From: Saxidomus purpurata | Lineage: Eukaryota > Mollusca > Bivalvia > Venerida > Veneridae | Assembly: GCA_022818135.1 (NCBI GenBank) | Contig: JAFMSR010000017.1 | Coordinates: 40,293,686 to 40,357,685 of the forward strand | Reading direction: 5' to 3' | DNA length: 64,000 bases | Shown: positions 1-11,610 of the stretch, piece after piece | How positions within the stretch are numbered: the stretch's first letter is position 1 | Layout: every line of letters starts with the position of its first letter | The notes under the pieces: generated by a model | Database searches by the model: none | Told to the model about the DNA's origin: nothing | The model's input: the letters and a program-made list of their open reading frames with translations, nothing else | Made by a program: the position numbers and the translations under genes

Positions 1-131
1 GCCAAGCGCTGTACTTTAAGAGATTACAATGAAACTCGAAAGATTGCTAGAACTCATGTGCCGTGAAGTGTGTCCTGTATAGTGACTTCTTATTATAAAG
101 CTTCTTTATGTACTTGCCTATACAATTTTAA

Positions 132-470
132 AGTCCCATGATCACTTTCCAAAAAGTCATGATATAAAAAGGAGTTTACTGACAGAATAATAAAAAAAAC
201 TCTAAAACAATGTCGACATACTATGACTTCCTTGGATACTTTTGTCTGGAAATGTGTTGTCTATAAGTATTTCTCAAATTTGCCAAATCATTGTTAAACA
301 AAAAACTATTTTCTTGAGTGTATTTTCGATACAAAAGCAACATTTGGAATGTTAATGTACAAATAACGGTCGTGGACATGGTCATTGGTTAGTTCAAGCA
401 ATATCTTTTGAAAAATACATTGATTTATTAATAACATGTAATTTTGAATCACAAAGCATTTTTTTGCTGC
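132..470 (+). mobile_element. degenerate TTAA-B MITE copy
   Basis: It begins with AAGTCCCATGATCACTTT directly after a TTAA (128-131) and follows the order of the complete TTAA-B copy at 16.03 kb. Shared blocks include a CTCTAAAACAATG block near 200-215 and GCAATATC followed by GAAAAATACA near 400. The right terminus is not recognisable, so the end is approximate. It is non-coding; the minus-strand reading frame across it has no recognisable product. It is an old copy, judging from the many mismatches and indels. Confidence 0.5.
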
Positions 471-1528
471 AGTTTTAATTTGGTCAATTTTGCCATTCAG
501 ACATTTGTCTCGGTAATGTATAATATATGGAAGACATATGTCATTGAGTAAATTCTTGAACATCCACACAGACCATTTGCCTTAAACACTTCGGTTTTGA
601 TAACTGTACATTACTCTCAGACATTTTATTGTTTGTCATGTGAAAACATCCAACAGACAATGACGTAACAGACTGTTTTCTTAATGGTACGATTCTATTA
701 TCCAATTTCAAATGTTTCAATCTTTTAAAACTTAATTAAATCATGAAATTAATTTTCGATCGTTTAATTACCCTTTTAAAACATTGTAATTCGTTTTCGA
801 ATTTAAGTTGTAGAGGTCGATAGGATTTTAACTGTTGTTCTCTAAGAATCAATTAAATATGTTCAGTTAACGGCCAGTTTGATTTAATTCAATCATTTTG
901 AAGAAAATAAAAGTCAAGAATAAAAATTGTGTAACGTTGCAAATAATTGGAAAATTCAGATTTCCCTACTTTATACGAGTAGTTCAAGCTATTAGATACA
1001 TGGAAACGAGGTGTAACGGGCATATAATAGAATATATCTATGAACTTGGGATATACAAAGGCATGGTCTATGGAAAAAATCGAGACTGAAAGCTGAGATG
1101 AATTTGTTTACACAGACCTGTACATAAAAATGTATTCTAGAAATATTTTTAAATTCCTTTTTTCACCATAAGCATCCCATCTGAACCTGAAATCAACAAA
1201 ATTACACTAATTACACCAGAAAACTGAATGTATTTCAATCAACGCCTAACAATCAAATTCAGAACTGAAATTAAATATAATGAAATTGAACAATGTTTGT
1301 AATTTGATTGGTTTTAACACTATTTTGTTCAATACATTGCATGTACGTTATGTTATATTTATGTATTTTGATTTAATCATCTATCATTTTTGCTCAGCCT
1401 TTGGTGGTTGCACATTATAGAGCTTTTTTAGATTAATTTATTACATAGTTCTCACAGTATTTACAATTCTTTAGACGAAAATGAAGAAACAATTGAAGAC
1501 CTACTGTTATCTGGAGTATTAGATCAGT
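471..1528. other. AT-rich stretch with no recognised feature
   Basis: No inverted repeat, tandem repeat, tRNA-like box or protein motif was recognised. A 63-codon reading frame at 898-1089 looks like chance. Confidence 0.5.
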
Positions 1529-1561
1529 TTAAAGGGACATACCATATAACTGATCCTTTAA
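1529..1561 (+). repeat. tandem duplication of the MITE terminus
   Basis: The terminal TTAA plus about 25 bases of TTAA-A (AGGGACATACCATATAAC and following bases) are repeated immediately upstream of the main copy. The two terminal units are 29 bases apart and nearly identical. Confidence 0.8.
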
Positions 1562-2186
1562 AGGGACATACCATATAACTGATGTCAAACTAAATAACCG
1601 CAAAACATAAATGATAGAATCTTTGGAAGTATTATAACATAATAACCTAAAAGTTAAGCTACGCATTCCAGTCATTATCGATAAAATCAGCTGTTTAAAA
1701 TGTGCTGCAGTAACGTAAACCAATAATCTATGTAGAGTTGTTGTTGTACAATTAATGGGTGGATGCGATTATTTCAGAAGGCTTCTATATTTATCAATTG
1801 TGGTAAAATGAGGCATTTTTCGCCATAGATTCTTCTTTGAAATTGTATTTATTTATCGTTTTACGTTCATTGAACACATAATCTATGTTTGGGGAATATA
1901 ATCTGCTAGATATATAATTTTCAAGAACAACATATATCGTAAAATGCTTCCTTTTACCACAATTAATCAATAAAGAAGCATTCGGTAATAAATCGCATCC
2001 ACCCATTTATTGTACAACACCTTTACAAAGGTTATTGAATGGTTTACGGCACTGCAACGATTTTAAAACGTTGACTTTATCGATATTAACTGGAATGCAA
2101 AGCTTAAAGTTATAATACTTCAGAATGTTCTATTATTTATGTTTTAGAAGTTATTTAGTTTGACATCAGTTTAAGGGTATGTCCCT
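1562..2186. mobile_element. head-to-head double TTAA-A MITE (large foldback)
   Basis: Two copies of the TTAA-A MITE lie head to head. The left copy (1562 to about 1912) runs in the order seen at 10.6 kb, starting AGGGACATACC and reaching the ATCTGCTAGATAT block. The right copy (about 1925-2186) is inverted and ends GGGTATGTCCCT. Both outer edges abut TTAA (1558-1561 and 2187-2190). The right copy lacks its own inner ~110 bases, so the fusion point is asymmetric. Arms of about 300 bases could form a long stem. There is no coding capacity. Confidence 0.8.
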
Positions 2187-2190
2187 TTAA

Positions 2191-3285
2191 ACTGATAGTC
2201 ACAATACGCATTAAAGATGATATTTTCTTCTAACAGACATCGACTATTTACACATTTTGAATTCAGCGGAATCGAGCAAACAGACATTAAATTCATACTT
2301 TATTTGTGTTATTTCCTTCCTTCCGTGTTTCTGACTCCGGATGAAATCACACACTTAAAATGCAATTTAGTTCCTGCATGGTTTGTTTAAAATTTGATTA
2401 TCAAAACCCTGCTTTATACTTTGTAGCTAGAACTCCATATTTCCCCTGTGCAGCAAAGAAGAAATAATTATGATAACAATCAAACTTCAATTCTTACAGT
2501 TATGTCCTATTTCTTGTTTTTGCTTATTTATATGTTCAAGAACTCAAAGATTAATCACGGGACCGGCAATCATACTGGAGAATCTACGTTTTGATAAGAA
2601 GTATCTAAGATTCGCAAAAGAACGGTTTGATCGATATATTTTTTAACTGGAAAATCGTTTAATATATTCATTTTAGACATTATCGCATGGTGCAGAGGCA
2701 GTCCTTTGATCTTTTTGTCCTGTTATACACTGGTAGCAGCTCTGTTTTTAAAACACTATGCCCGTTATATAAGATATCACCAGAAAGTGGGCTTCCCAAA
2801 TTTAGTTAAAAAGCTCCAAGGTAATGAAAAGGCCAGACTGAATACAAGACGATATTTAAAACAAATAAAAGATGTACCCGTTTCAACTTCAAGACTTTGT
2901 GCTAAACCGTTAAAACTTATAAAATGTAAATTTTATAAAAACAAAGTTTCATTTGTCTAAATGAATGGTTTTACTGGAAGGTATTTTGAATATAAAAGCA
3001 AATGGAATGTATACGTAACAAAACAACAAATATGCTTTCTGCCACTTCTAATCAAAACCAATTTATGTCTTAAGTCGTTAATAAAATAAATCGGTCTAGT
3101 TCGCATAATATACAGTCTTCCAAATTGTAAAACAAGAGCATATAAGTCTTTAAACTTTTCAGAAATTAATAAGAAAACAAAACGACATAATTGCGTATTC
3201 TATTAAATTTTTCTTTCATCGTGACCAAACGTTAAAAAACCAATTTGATTTGTAACTTTTCTATTTCACTTGCTACTAGCCATAG
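2191..3285. other. no recognised feature
   Basis: AT-rich DNA. A frame open from about 2679 to 2957 follows an acceptor-like TTTTAG, but it is no longer than chance predicts and has no motif I recognise. Nothing else is seen. Confidence 0.45.
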
Positions 3286-3376
3286 TGTTTTATATTTATT
3301 CATCATTTTACGTTCAATTAACACATCAGCTGTGCTGCTTCGAGAATATAATCTGCTAAATATAGGGTATGCCCCT
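3286..3376 (+). mobile_element. TTAA-A MITE, right-end fragment
   Basis: Only the last ~90 bases of the TTAA-A consensus remain (CATTTTACGTTCAATTAACA, then TCTGCTAAATATAGGG). The fragment ends at GGGTATGCCCC next to TTAA (3377-3380). The left part is missing. Confidence 0.75.
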
Positions 3377-3380
3377 TTAA

Positions 3381-3889
3381 ATGACATATGTTCACTCGCT
3401 TTTTAAACGACAAAATAATAAAATATAGAAGTTTTGTAAATGTACTTCTAACGAATACATCCATAAAACACATAGCAAAATATATGGTACCATTACCAAT
3501 AACCATATAAAATATAAATAAGGAAATAAATGTGCTCTAAATGTACATGTTGTAAAGACGTCAGAACAAATGTATCAGCTCAAATGAATTCAACTTTCAA
3601 ACTCATTTTCGGGTCAGTCTTTAAATAATGCAGATCACACATTGAATGTACTTTAAATCGTTTAATTTCATATGAAAGAATTTAAGAATTGAGTCACCGA
3701 ATGTAGTTCATATCCATGTTTCAGGAAATCGTTAGAAATTTGAAACACCTTAGGCAGTGTAATGTAGAAACAAAACATTTCACGACATTTTTACTATCTA
3801 TAAGGGTCAGTTGACCCTGGAATCTTGCTGCCATCCTCTTCCTATTATTTCTATTTGATATATTCATCTGCCTTTTAAAGATTTTTTTC
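3381..3889. other. no recognised feature
   Basis: AT-rich with no repeat or coding signal that I can support. Confidence 0.4.
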
Positions 3890-4400
3890 CTTTAGAGTGA
3901 CCGCAAAATGTTCAATGTAATGTCAACAGGGACGAGAAGAAATATTGTTTGGATTCACATTTAAATAGATAAAATAATTAATGCAAAAACACATGACGTG
4001 CAATTTCCGAACATCATACAATTTAAACGAGCCCAACATTTCTACAAAGCTTCGAAGAGTCTTTTTGCAGTTGTTGAACGATAAGATTACTAGAAAGTAT
4101 TATATTTCTTTTCAAAGAACCCTATAAATATAGTTCAAGAGTATTTTAAAAAGAACTAGCATAACATTTGAAATAACAATTCCCATTTGAAACACCTTTA
4201 CAGAATTTCTATTCCATTTCTATGTATGAAATATATGGCAAATTCGATCGTGTTGACAGACGAAGCTATTAAAACATTGTTTGATAGAGTTACCCGGAAA
4301 CCAAATGACGATGACTGGTCGATAATCTCATGTTCGGTTGTAAAACGACTGATGTGTGGGCAGATAGAAACCGTGACCGAAACGTTCGCGAAAATATGGT
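3890..4400 (+). repeat. dispersed duplicate, copy 1 (partner at 12.85 kb)
   Basis: Shares interrupted similarity with 12840-13250. Shared blocks include AATTTCCGNACATCAT, ACGATAAGATTACT-like, GCAANTTCGATCGT, GATACCCGGAAA-like and ATGTGTGGGCA-like sequence. A 128-codon frame (4187-4573) starts in it. Codon-by-codon comparison with the 13 kb copy shows mostly replacement changes and an early stop there, so I do not treat it as a conserved gene. Probably an old unclassified repeat or a decayed duplicate. Confidence 0.5.
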
Positions 4401-5232
4401 CATACGTGTCGAGGCTGAATTTGTTAAAGTTTAATTATAAATATCGCTTTGTAACAAAACCGTTTTATGTCAATTATACAATGCTACTTCTGTATATAAG
4501 ACAAACTAAAATCTTAAAGTTACGTTCATTCAAAATGAAATTACTGTTGTTAAAACATGTAAGAAATGACTAATAGTGTAATATTTCTCTTAGAAGCAGA
4601 CAGAAAATGCAAATAAATTTAAAGAAAATTAGGAAGACTTTCAATTTTTGACTAGGATAATCAAAAAGATTCCAACTATATTCAATTGTAATCAGCAGAA
4701 TTACAACTGTTATTCAGAATCATGCATTTAGTTTGTTAACGTTTTTGCCGGATCGCCGGATTTAAAAAAAATGCTTCTATTGTTCTATCTTCTGATTTTT
4801 TACAGAAATGAGGCACTGAAAGGGATATAGTGCTTTTCTTAATTTTTCTTAAAACATGTAGCACTGATTTAATGTATCGTACAACAACTAAGTTCCTTAT
4901 GACTAACTTAAAGACAACAATTGTCCTATTGGAAGTGAAGCCCCAGTGAGTCGAAGAAATTTCAAAAATGCTCTCTTTTTCTTCAACGTCAAAAAAACAA
5001 AAATAATATCAAACCAGTATCCACTTTCCATTTGCTCTTTTTCAGTTATTTGTTTCATTTGGTTGGCGAGGGATATAATTCACTGATATTTTGTAGCATT
5101 TACCCGAGTCCTTTCCTCCATTTCCAGATCATACCTAAAATCTAGCATTTCTTTGAGTACATATCATGATGTTCTCAGCTCAGTGCCACATGGTGAGCTA
5201 TTAAGCGCTATGAACAAAGACTGGGAGGAATG
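4401..5232. other. no recognised feature
   Basis: Includes the tail of a 128-codon open frame with no recognised motif. Otherwise AT-rich DNA without visible structure. Confidence 0.4.
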
Positions 5233-5310
5233 GAGGCTAGAATATGTAAATCTTGCTCGCTGAACATTGTAGAAGGTGAAGATCACATTCTCTGTCATTG
5301 TGAACTTTAA
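5233..5310 (+). pseudogene. LINE C-terminal zinc-knuckle remnant
   Basis: The conceptual translation EARICKSCSLNIVEGEDHIL followed by CHCEL ends at a stop (5308-5310). The spacing C-x2-C-x9-H-x4-C resembles the cysteine/histidine knuckle seen near the C-terminus of many non-LTR retrotransposon ORF2 proteins. No reverse transcriptase or endonuclease remains. Upstream frames are broken, so this is a truncated and mutated scrap. The LINE clade cannot be assigned from so little sequence. Confidence 0.5.
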
Positions 5311-6196
5311 ACGGTACATTTTGTGATATGCGAGCTGACAGTAAGTACATGTGTACTAAGAATTAAATGACCGTGACAAATTAAAATTACTGATAACAAA
5401 TTTTCCTGGAAGATCGCAAAAGGTGTAGGCAAAGTATAACTGCAGAAGAACTGTTATGTGCTCATAATCAATGATGTGTTATGTATACAATAGCATTTGA
5501 TATTATTGTAAGGTAACAATGTAATGGCTCTATATTATCCATACTATGTTAAACAGTATATCCATCTACATTTTTGTTTTGTTTTTAGTATATAAATGAC
5601 GCTTGACAAATCATTTGAATTATTTTGTGCACTTTTTTGGTTTGAACAGCAAGTATTGTAAAGGTGACCTATAGACACACAGGGCTGGGGCTATTGTAAT
5701 TATATCGCGTTTTAATGATATTTGTATATAGGTTTGATTCACAAGTCACTATAATAAACTTACTTATAGAATGGTTTGCTCTTTTATTCTTTTTCTCTAC
5801 ACATATGTTATTAAACCAGTCTGTCCTCCTCTTTGTTTTTTCTAATATTTCGAAGTCGTACTAAATCCCAAGTTCTATTGCTGTTTCTATTAAATTCATG
5901 TCAAGAACAATTGTTTGCAGAAATAATTCATTATTGTTTCCAGATCATCAAAGGTAAAATGCCCTCAAAACCATAACTTTGATTACGGGACTTAATTCAC
6001 CATCAAGAGACTGTATCCGACAAATAAGATAAAAGAAATAATGTTACTTGAGATACAAAATTACATTTTCTATGTGAAAATAATGTAATTGTATAGACAC
6101 TGTAAATGAGTTGTTGTAACATGAATATAATAACTGTAAAAAGTGTTATGCTTTATACGTCGCAGGGTCGTTTTGACTCTCTGTATTTTATTTATA
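5311..6196. other. no recognised feature; possible LINE 3' flank
   Basis: The first few hundred bases may be decayed 3' untranslated sequence of the LINE remnant. No tail or target duplication was found. The rest is plain AT-rich DNA. Confidence 0.35.
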
Positions 6197-6198
6197 TA

Positions 6199-7783
6199 CT
6201 CAAAAAACTAATTAAAGGGTCAGAAAATTAAGAGCATTTCCTTTCTTGGGAATAACGTGTAGGTATAAAAATCTTGTATCAACATTGAATTAGGTATCTA
6301 TACAAAGCTTTACAAAAGGTAATTGGTTAATCCATTCATGAATTTCAATAGAATTATGAGTTGTTTTCACTAGGGGTTAAAATTTCATGTTTTTGATAGG
6401 ATTTGAGCAATTTATGTCATTTGTGTTCAACAATCCCCTACATAAGATTGGTTGCCAAATCATTTTAAAGAGAGGTTTTTTACTGAGAATATCGTTTGCT
6501 CTAAGTTATCAGTTAAATTCACTATGCCACGACGCCATATGCGCCAAAATAAGAGACAGAGGGCGCTGGGGATGCTGTTAGGGGGCTGCATCCAACGTAA
6601 TGTGGCCCAGCAGTTGAACGTCACCCAGAGCGTGATTGGTCGGTTGTGGCAGTTGTACCTTGATACTGGGGATGTTCTTCGGCGACCAGGTAAAGGGCGT
6701 CCACGCGTTACTGACGCTGCCCAGGACCGTCAGTTGACATTAGCGGCGCGACGTCGCCGGTTTGACTCTGCTGTTACACTTGTCAGAGACTTTGAACGCA
6801 CACATGGTTACCGGATTTCTGTGCAAACTGTGAGGAACAGACACAATGCTTCTGGTTTGCATGCTCGGAGACCAGCTGTAAGGACCCCATTGACCTCTGA
6901 TCACCGTAGACATCGACTGGAGTTTGCCAGACAGCACGTGCATATTGGACGCCAAAGTTTAAACAGCATTCTCTTCACGGATGAATCAAAGTTCAATTTA
7001 GATTTTCATGATGGACGCAGAAGAGTGTGGAGAACAAAAAATGAGCGTTTCTGTGACTGCTGTGTGGCAGAGCATGACAGGTTCGGGGGGGTGTCGGTCC
7101 TGGTATGGGCCGGCATTTCTTACGACGGTCGTACGGACCTTTACGTCATCAGCAACGGTACATTGAATGGTTTACGCTACAGAGACGAGATACTGGCCGA
7201 CTTTGTAAGGCCGTACGCTGAAGCAGTTGGACCGGACTTCATGCTAATGGATGACAACGCTAGACCCCACCGTGCCAGGGTGGTCAATGAGTACCTACAA
7301 CGTGAGGGAATCGAACGCATGGAGTGGCCAGCCAGATCTCCCGACTTAAACCCAATAGAACATGCATGGGACAACCTGCAACGCCGAATATCAGGCCGAA
7401 AAAAATCAACCACAGACAGTGAATGAGCTGACCGACGCCCTTGTGGAGGAGTGGACCAGGATTCCCCGCGCGAACACGAGAAAGCTGATCGTGATGCCAA
7501 GCAGCGATTGAAGCTAGAGGAGGACATACACGGTACTAAGCTGTGAATTTGACAATTTAAAAGTGCTATACCCCACCCACTATGTGCGAAACCATGGGAT
7601 TTTGTGACTAACAGTAATTAGCAGTAACATTTGATATTATTTTTCTCTGTATTGATAAAGTAGTCAATGAATTTGGAAGACTATACATCTGTAATATTGT
7701 TTTGTATTAAGTTTGTTAAATACATTCATTTTGGAGCATTTTCTATTGTCCTCAATATTTGACCCTTTAATTATTTTTTTGAG
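6199..7783 (+). mobile_element. Tc1-like DNA transposon, near complete
   Basis: The terminal inverted repeats start CTCAAAAAACTAATTAAAGG on the left and, on the opposite strand at the right, CTCAAAAAAATAATTAAAGG. About 24 bases match with one mismatch, with weaker similarity further in. A TA dinucleotide flanks each end (6197-6198 and 7784-7785), the expected target duplication for Tc1/mariner. Total length is about 1585 bases, normal for a Tc1 element. It carries one transposase gene. It is GC-richer than its surroundings, consistent with comparatively recent arrival. It would be non-autonomous because the transposase C-terminus is frameshifted. Confidence 0.93.
6524..7546 (+). pseudogene. 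Tc1-like DD34E transposase, frameshifted near the C-terminus
   Basis: Cuts and pastes the element by binding its inverted repeats and integrating at TA. The likely start is the ATG at 6524 (MPRRHMRQNKRQ). An upstream in-frame start at 6452 adds 24 unlike residues. An N-terminal helix-turn-helix region (residues ~10-60: GCIQRNVAQQLNVTQSVIGR) is followed by a KGRPR basic motif. The catalytic triad is visible: D in FTDES, D in MDDNARPH, and E in SPDLNPIE, with 34 residues between the second D and the E. The frame stops at 7426 because of an indel at or near the seven-A run at 7399-7405. The next frame continues NELTDALVEEWTRIP. A second indel near 7489 is needed to reach the probable original stop at 7544-7546. 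All catalytic residues survive, but the last ~50 residues are scrambled. Confidence 0.9.
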
Positions 7784-7993
7784 TAGTATTCCCCAGCGTA
7801 CTTTATTTTCGTCCTGTTTGTGTTGTTAACGTCACATGTTTTGTTCGTTATTCATTCAAGTATATTCAGTCACCACATGGAAACAGTTAAACATAATTCC
7901 ACACAACCCGTATACTCAATCACAGAGCTTCTAACCTGTACTAACAATTGTAAATAACATTGACATGTATATTGTCGTCACTGTCATGCTTAC

Positions 7994-8268
7994 GCACACT
8001 TGAATACACCGTTGAACAAGGCTCACGCCGTCTTGGTGCTTCTCATTTATTTTATTATAAATGCCATTTGTTGTGCCTTCACAGGTAAATATCCGTATAT
8101 GGATTGTGCAAGTATCATTTGTCTATCATTTCATGACATTCATTTGCCTCATTTATTTGTGCTTGACTGAAATTGCGCACACTTCAATACACCGTTGCAC
8201 AAAGCTAACGCCGTCTTGGTGCTTCTCATTTATGTTATTATAAATACCATTTGTTGTGCCTTCACAGG
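7994..8268 (+). repeat. direct duplication of ~92 bases
   Basis: Units at 7994-8085 and 8177-8268 share GCCGTCTTGGTGCTTCTCAT and CATTTGTTGTGCCTTCACAG. They are about 90% identical and sit 183 bases apart. A 91-base spacer that is not duplicated lies between them. Confidence 0.85.
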
Positions 8269-9888
8269 CTAGTACCAGGCCATTCGTCACACAAAGTTGC
8301 AGAACTCACTAACCATATAGAAACGCCTACATATATAAAAAGCTTGGGTTTTTTTTCTAGCAAGTATTTGGCGCATTTTTTATATCATAAACACTTTCTA
8401 GTGTCTTTGTATGAGTATATTTGCATATTATTTAATGCAAAAGTCTGTCATGCTTTTAAGAATAGTCAGTATTCATTACGTTTAAACGGAGTGTTACTTT
8501 TCTGCAAGAATATCGTATCCCAGAACTATAATAACCACATTTTCTTGACATATTCATTGTCTTATCTATGACAAAACAAACAAAAAGGTGTAGTCGCACA
8601 GAATTTTGATATGCTTTTCTTTTTTACTGACAGCTTTCAATCGTTTCTAACACTGTTTTAATTTTGAATGATGCATAATATCTGTAGCTAATATATACAT
8701 ATCACTCAGCTCCTGTATGGTGTTAGTAGTCATTTATTTTTATGCTTCGGCTAAAACACTTCGTGCCAGACAACATTGGCACGAGTAATAATTTCAGATT
8801 GTGTTGGGAAAAGAGTAATTATGTTTGATACCTCAGTCATTTCAAAGAATTTTCAAATCAATTTACAACGACTGGACAACTCCGTACATGTAATAATATG
8901 TTGATGATATACAAGAAAGTGCGAAACTTCTTGTTGCTCCTTATTTTATAACTTGACTAAAAACAATGATTTCAAAACACATAAAAAATAAGTAATTCTA
9001 GAAGACTTATCCCAGTTACGAATAGAACTGAAAATTAACCTACAAATTGGTTTGATGGGAGTGTTAGGTCTGGACTAATATACACAGCAACATGTTTATG
9101 GTTTGACAATATATTGAATCAGAAAGTTATAAATCAATTTTTTATTTTTGATGGTCACTTTGAACTTCAATATTACTTTCAAGATGTGTCTTTTGTGCAC
9201 GTGTACAGTTTTAGTCATTTGTGAATTAGACAGCTAACTGATGAAAAGTGCGTTTTACATGTTAATCCGATAAACAAATTATAATATAAAAATTGTCAAC
9301 GCAAGAAATTGCGAAACCGACCGTCACGCAATGGAACATAACACCATTTCAGAAATATAGAATCAATATATGGCACTGCGTGATAGGATTTTGTTTAACT
9401 TTTTTTCCGCGTCTAGTTAGTTTGGCTTCATTTATCTTAAAAGTCACCTTGAATATTATTTTCTTATTTTTTCTTTAAAGTAAAGTCAGCTATTTTTGTC
9501 TGATTGTTAATAGTCCCGGTTGAACGTGGGGTTTTTTTTCTCAGTGAACTTGCCTAGAACAGTCAATTATTGCGTATCAAGTTCACCAGGGGAGAATTTT
9601 CATGGTCGATCGGGATTCTAAACAATAAATAAATAGTCAACTACTTTAGCGCAACTATAAGGGAAGCAGTCCTGTTTTTGAACTTCTGAATTAAGAGAAT
9701 GAATCTGTTAGACTACTAAATTTGTAACGCCTTACTCATATTACTGGCTGTTTTTGGCAAACAGAATGAAAGAAAGATCGGTATAAAATATTAAAATTCT
9801 TTTCAATACCTTTTCCTTATTACCGTTGCAGAGATAAGTCTCTTCAAAGTAATAGCTTAAAATTGCTGTGTACATTCTTGAATGCATG
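8269..9888. other. no recognised feature
   Basis: Only short chance reading frames. A 9-bp inverted pair (GTGAACTTG near 9545 and CAAGTTCAC near 9578) is the only structure noticed. Confidence 0.4.
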
Positions 9889-9892
9889 TTAA

Positions 9893-10230
9893 AGGTCCAC
9901 TACTAAGCAAAAATTAAGTTACAGTTATTTCAATGGCAAGTGCAGTACCTTATGCAAGACACTAAATAATGGAGATTGTCAGGTTAAAATTTACAGAAAG
10001 TGTTGGGAACACGAAGAAACGTATGTGTATTATGTTGAAATCTCAGTGACTCGACAAAATGACTACCCAGGTCTTTTTAACTTTCTTCATAATGCATAGA
10101 AAAATAATTGTACATGTACTGTGGTTTAATTAGAATTTCTACATACCAACTTTCATTTTATATTAAGAATAACTTATTTTTGTGTTTTTTAAAGTATATT
10201 TGATTTTTTGCTTTCGTTAGTATTGGACCT
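9893..10230 (+). mobile_element. TTAA-C MITE
   Basis: A 338-base non-coding element with inverted termini AGGTCCACTACT and, on the opposite strand, AGGTCCAATACT. A TTAA sits on each side (9889-9892 and 10231-10234). TTAA target duplication is the signature of the piggyBac superfamily. No transposase is present, so this is a MITE by structure. No second copy was seen here. Confidence 0.75.
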
Positions 10231-10429
10231 TTAAGTGACTACCTACGCTTTAATGGAATGCGGGTTCAGCCAGCATAGTATAAAGTATATTGATTGTGAA
10301 TAAAATGATATTCTGTTACCAAACAACAATTATAGATAAACAACACAACTTGTCATAACACTTTCGTACATGTACTATTTCCCCGATATCATTAGCTCTG
10401 CTAATCAATATCGACCGTTGTTTTCACGT

Positions 10430-10468
10430 TGACGTCATTTATAAATAGAAACTGTGACGTCATTTATA
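10430..10468 (+). promoter_or_regulatory. pair of TGACGTCA (CRE-like) palindromes
   Basis: TGACGTCATTTATA occurs twice (10430-10443 and 10455-10468), 25 bases apart. TGACGTCA is the full consensus for CREB/ATF bZIP factors. No adjacent gene is recognisable, so a regulatory role is only possible. It could equally be a small duplication. Confidence 0.3.
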
Positions 10469-10558
10469 TGGGAATATATTCGCTGCTGTCCGTCATTTGG
10501 TTTTAGAAACGTCAGACTTTTGCTGCGAATGCAGATATGTACTTTGAAATTTGATTAA

Positions 10559-11258
10559 AGTCCCAGGATCACTTTGAATTTACTGGTATAGTAAAATAAA
10601 TGTAATGATAGCTTAAACGGACATACCGAATTACTAATGTCAAACTAAATAGCCTCCAAAACATAAATAATAGAATCTTTGGAAGTATTATAACTTAACC
10701 TAAATGTTTCAGCTATGCATTCCAGTCATTATCGATAAAATCAGCGGTTTAAAATATACTGCAGTACCGTAAAACATTCAATAATCTGTGTAAAGTAACT
10801 GTTGTTGTTGTACAATTAATGGGCGGATGTGATTTATTACAGAAAGCCTCTATATTAATTAATTGTGGTAAAATGAGGCATTTTTCGCCATAGGTTCTGC
10901 TTTGAAATTGTATTTATTTATCATTTTACGTTCATTGAACACATTATCTTTGTTTCGAGACTATATTCTGCTAGATGTAGGGAGTGCCTCTTTAATAAGA
11001 GGACCATGCTCTATTCACTCTTAAACAATGTTGACATATGCTTTGCGTTCGTATTCAAGTTGTTTCTTCAAGGAAAAAAGTTTTGAGAAAACTTTTCTTA
11101 TTTTTTGCAATATCATTGGAAAAATACTGCGTTATGGTTCTTAAATGTACTTATCGGTTTGAAAAGCAAAGTTATGAATGGTTTTGGTACAAATAAATGT
11201 CATTTATGTCAGTCAGACATCTTTTTTGATAAAATGAGAGCTACTTGTAAATATGATC
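10559..11258 (+). mobile_element. TTAA-B MITE split by a TTAA-A MITE
   Basis: The outer element starts at AGTCCCAGGATCACTTTGAA after TTAA (10555-10558). It resumes after the insertion with GACCATGCTCTATTCACTC and runs to AGCTACTTGTAAA, where similarity to the 29.3 kb copy ends. The extreme right terminus is lost. Joined conceptually it follows the 16.0 kb copy in order. The reading frame at 11105-11389 lies largely within this non-coding repeat and is not a gene. Confidence 0.8.
10617..10991 (+). mobile_element. TTAA-A MITE, complete, nested
   Basis: A 375-base copy inserted in the TTAA-B element, with TTAA on both sides (10613-10616 and 10992-10995). The ends are ACGGACATACC and, on the opposite strand, AGAGGCACTCCC, a short and imperfect inverted repeat. 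The interior carries the family hallmarks ATCGATAAAATCAGC, GTTGTTGTACAATTAATGGG and TTTTTCGCCATAGG. It is non-coding. Confidence 0.88.
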
Positions 11259-11610
11259 CTTTATATCATTTCATACACATTCCAAGAAATGCTTTTGCTC
11301 TTTCGTATGACTCCAAAAAATCATCTTTCAGTTATTCTTTTTTCTGTTCTTTCACATACGCACCATCTTTATTTGTAACCAAAGCTTAACCTAAAAGTTC
11401 GAACCATTTTAAAAAAGGAACTCACTTTGAATCTACTTAAAAACTGTTATAGTTACTCATGTTTAGTCCACAGCTTATACCAGGTGATCGATAGGACCGC
11501 CCACACCTACTAACGTTCAGTACGATCAGCCTCATAGAATATTGAACAAACTTTCTGAAGCAAAGTGAACGAGGCAATATGAGAGTATATAATAAAGATC
11601 AATATTACAG

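Noticed and set aside
2679..2957. 93-codon frame after an acceptor-like TTTTAG, reading IIAWCRGSPLIFLSCYTLVA in part
   Set aside because: Several frames of this length are expected by chance in 64 kb at this composition; no family motif, donor partner or start supports an exon.
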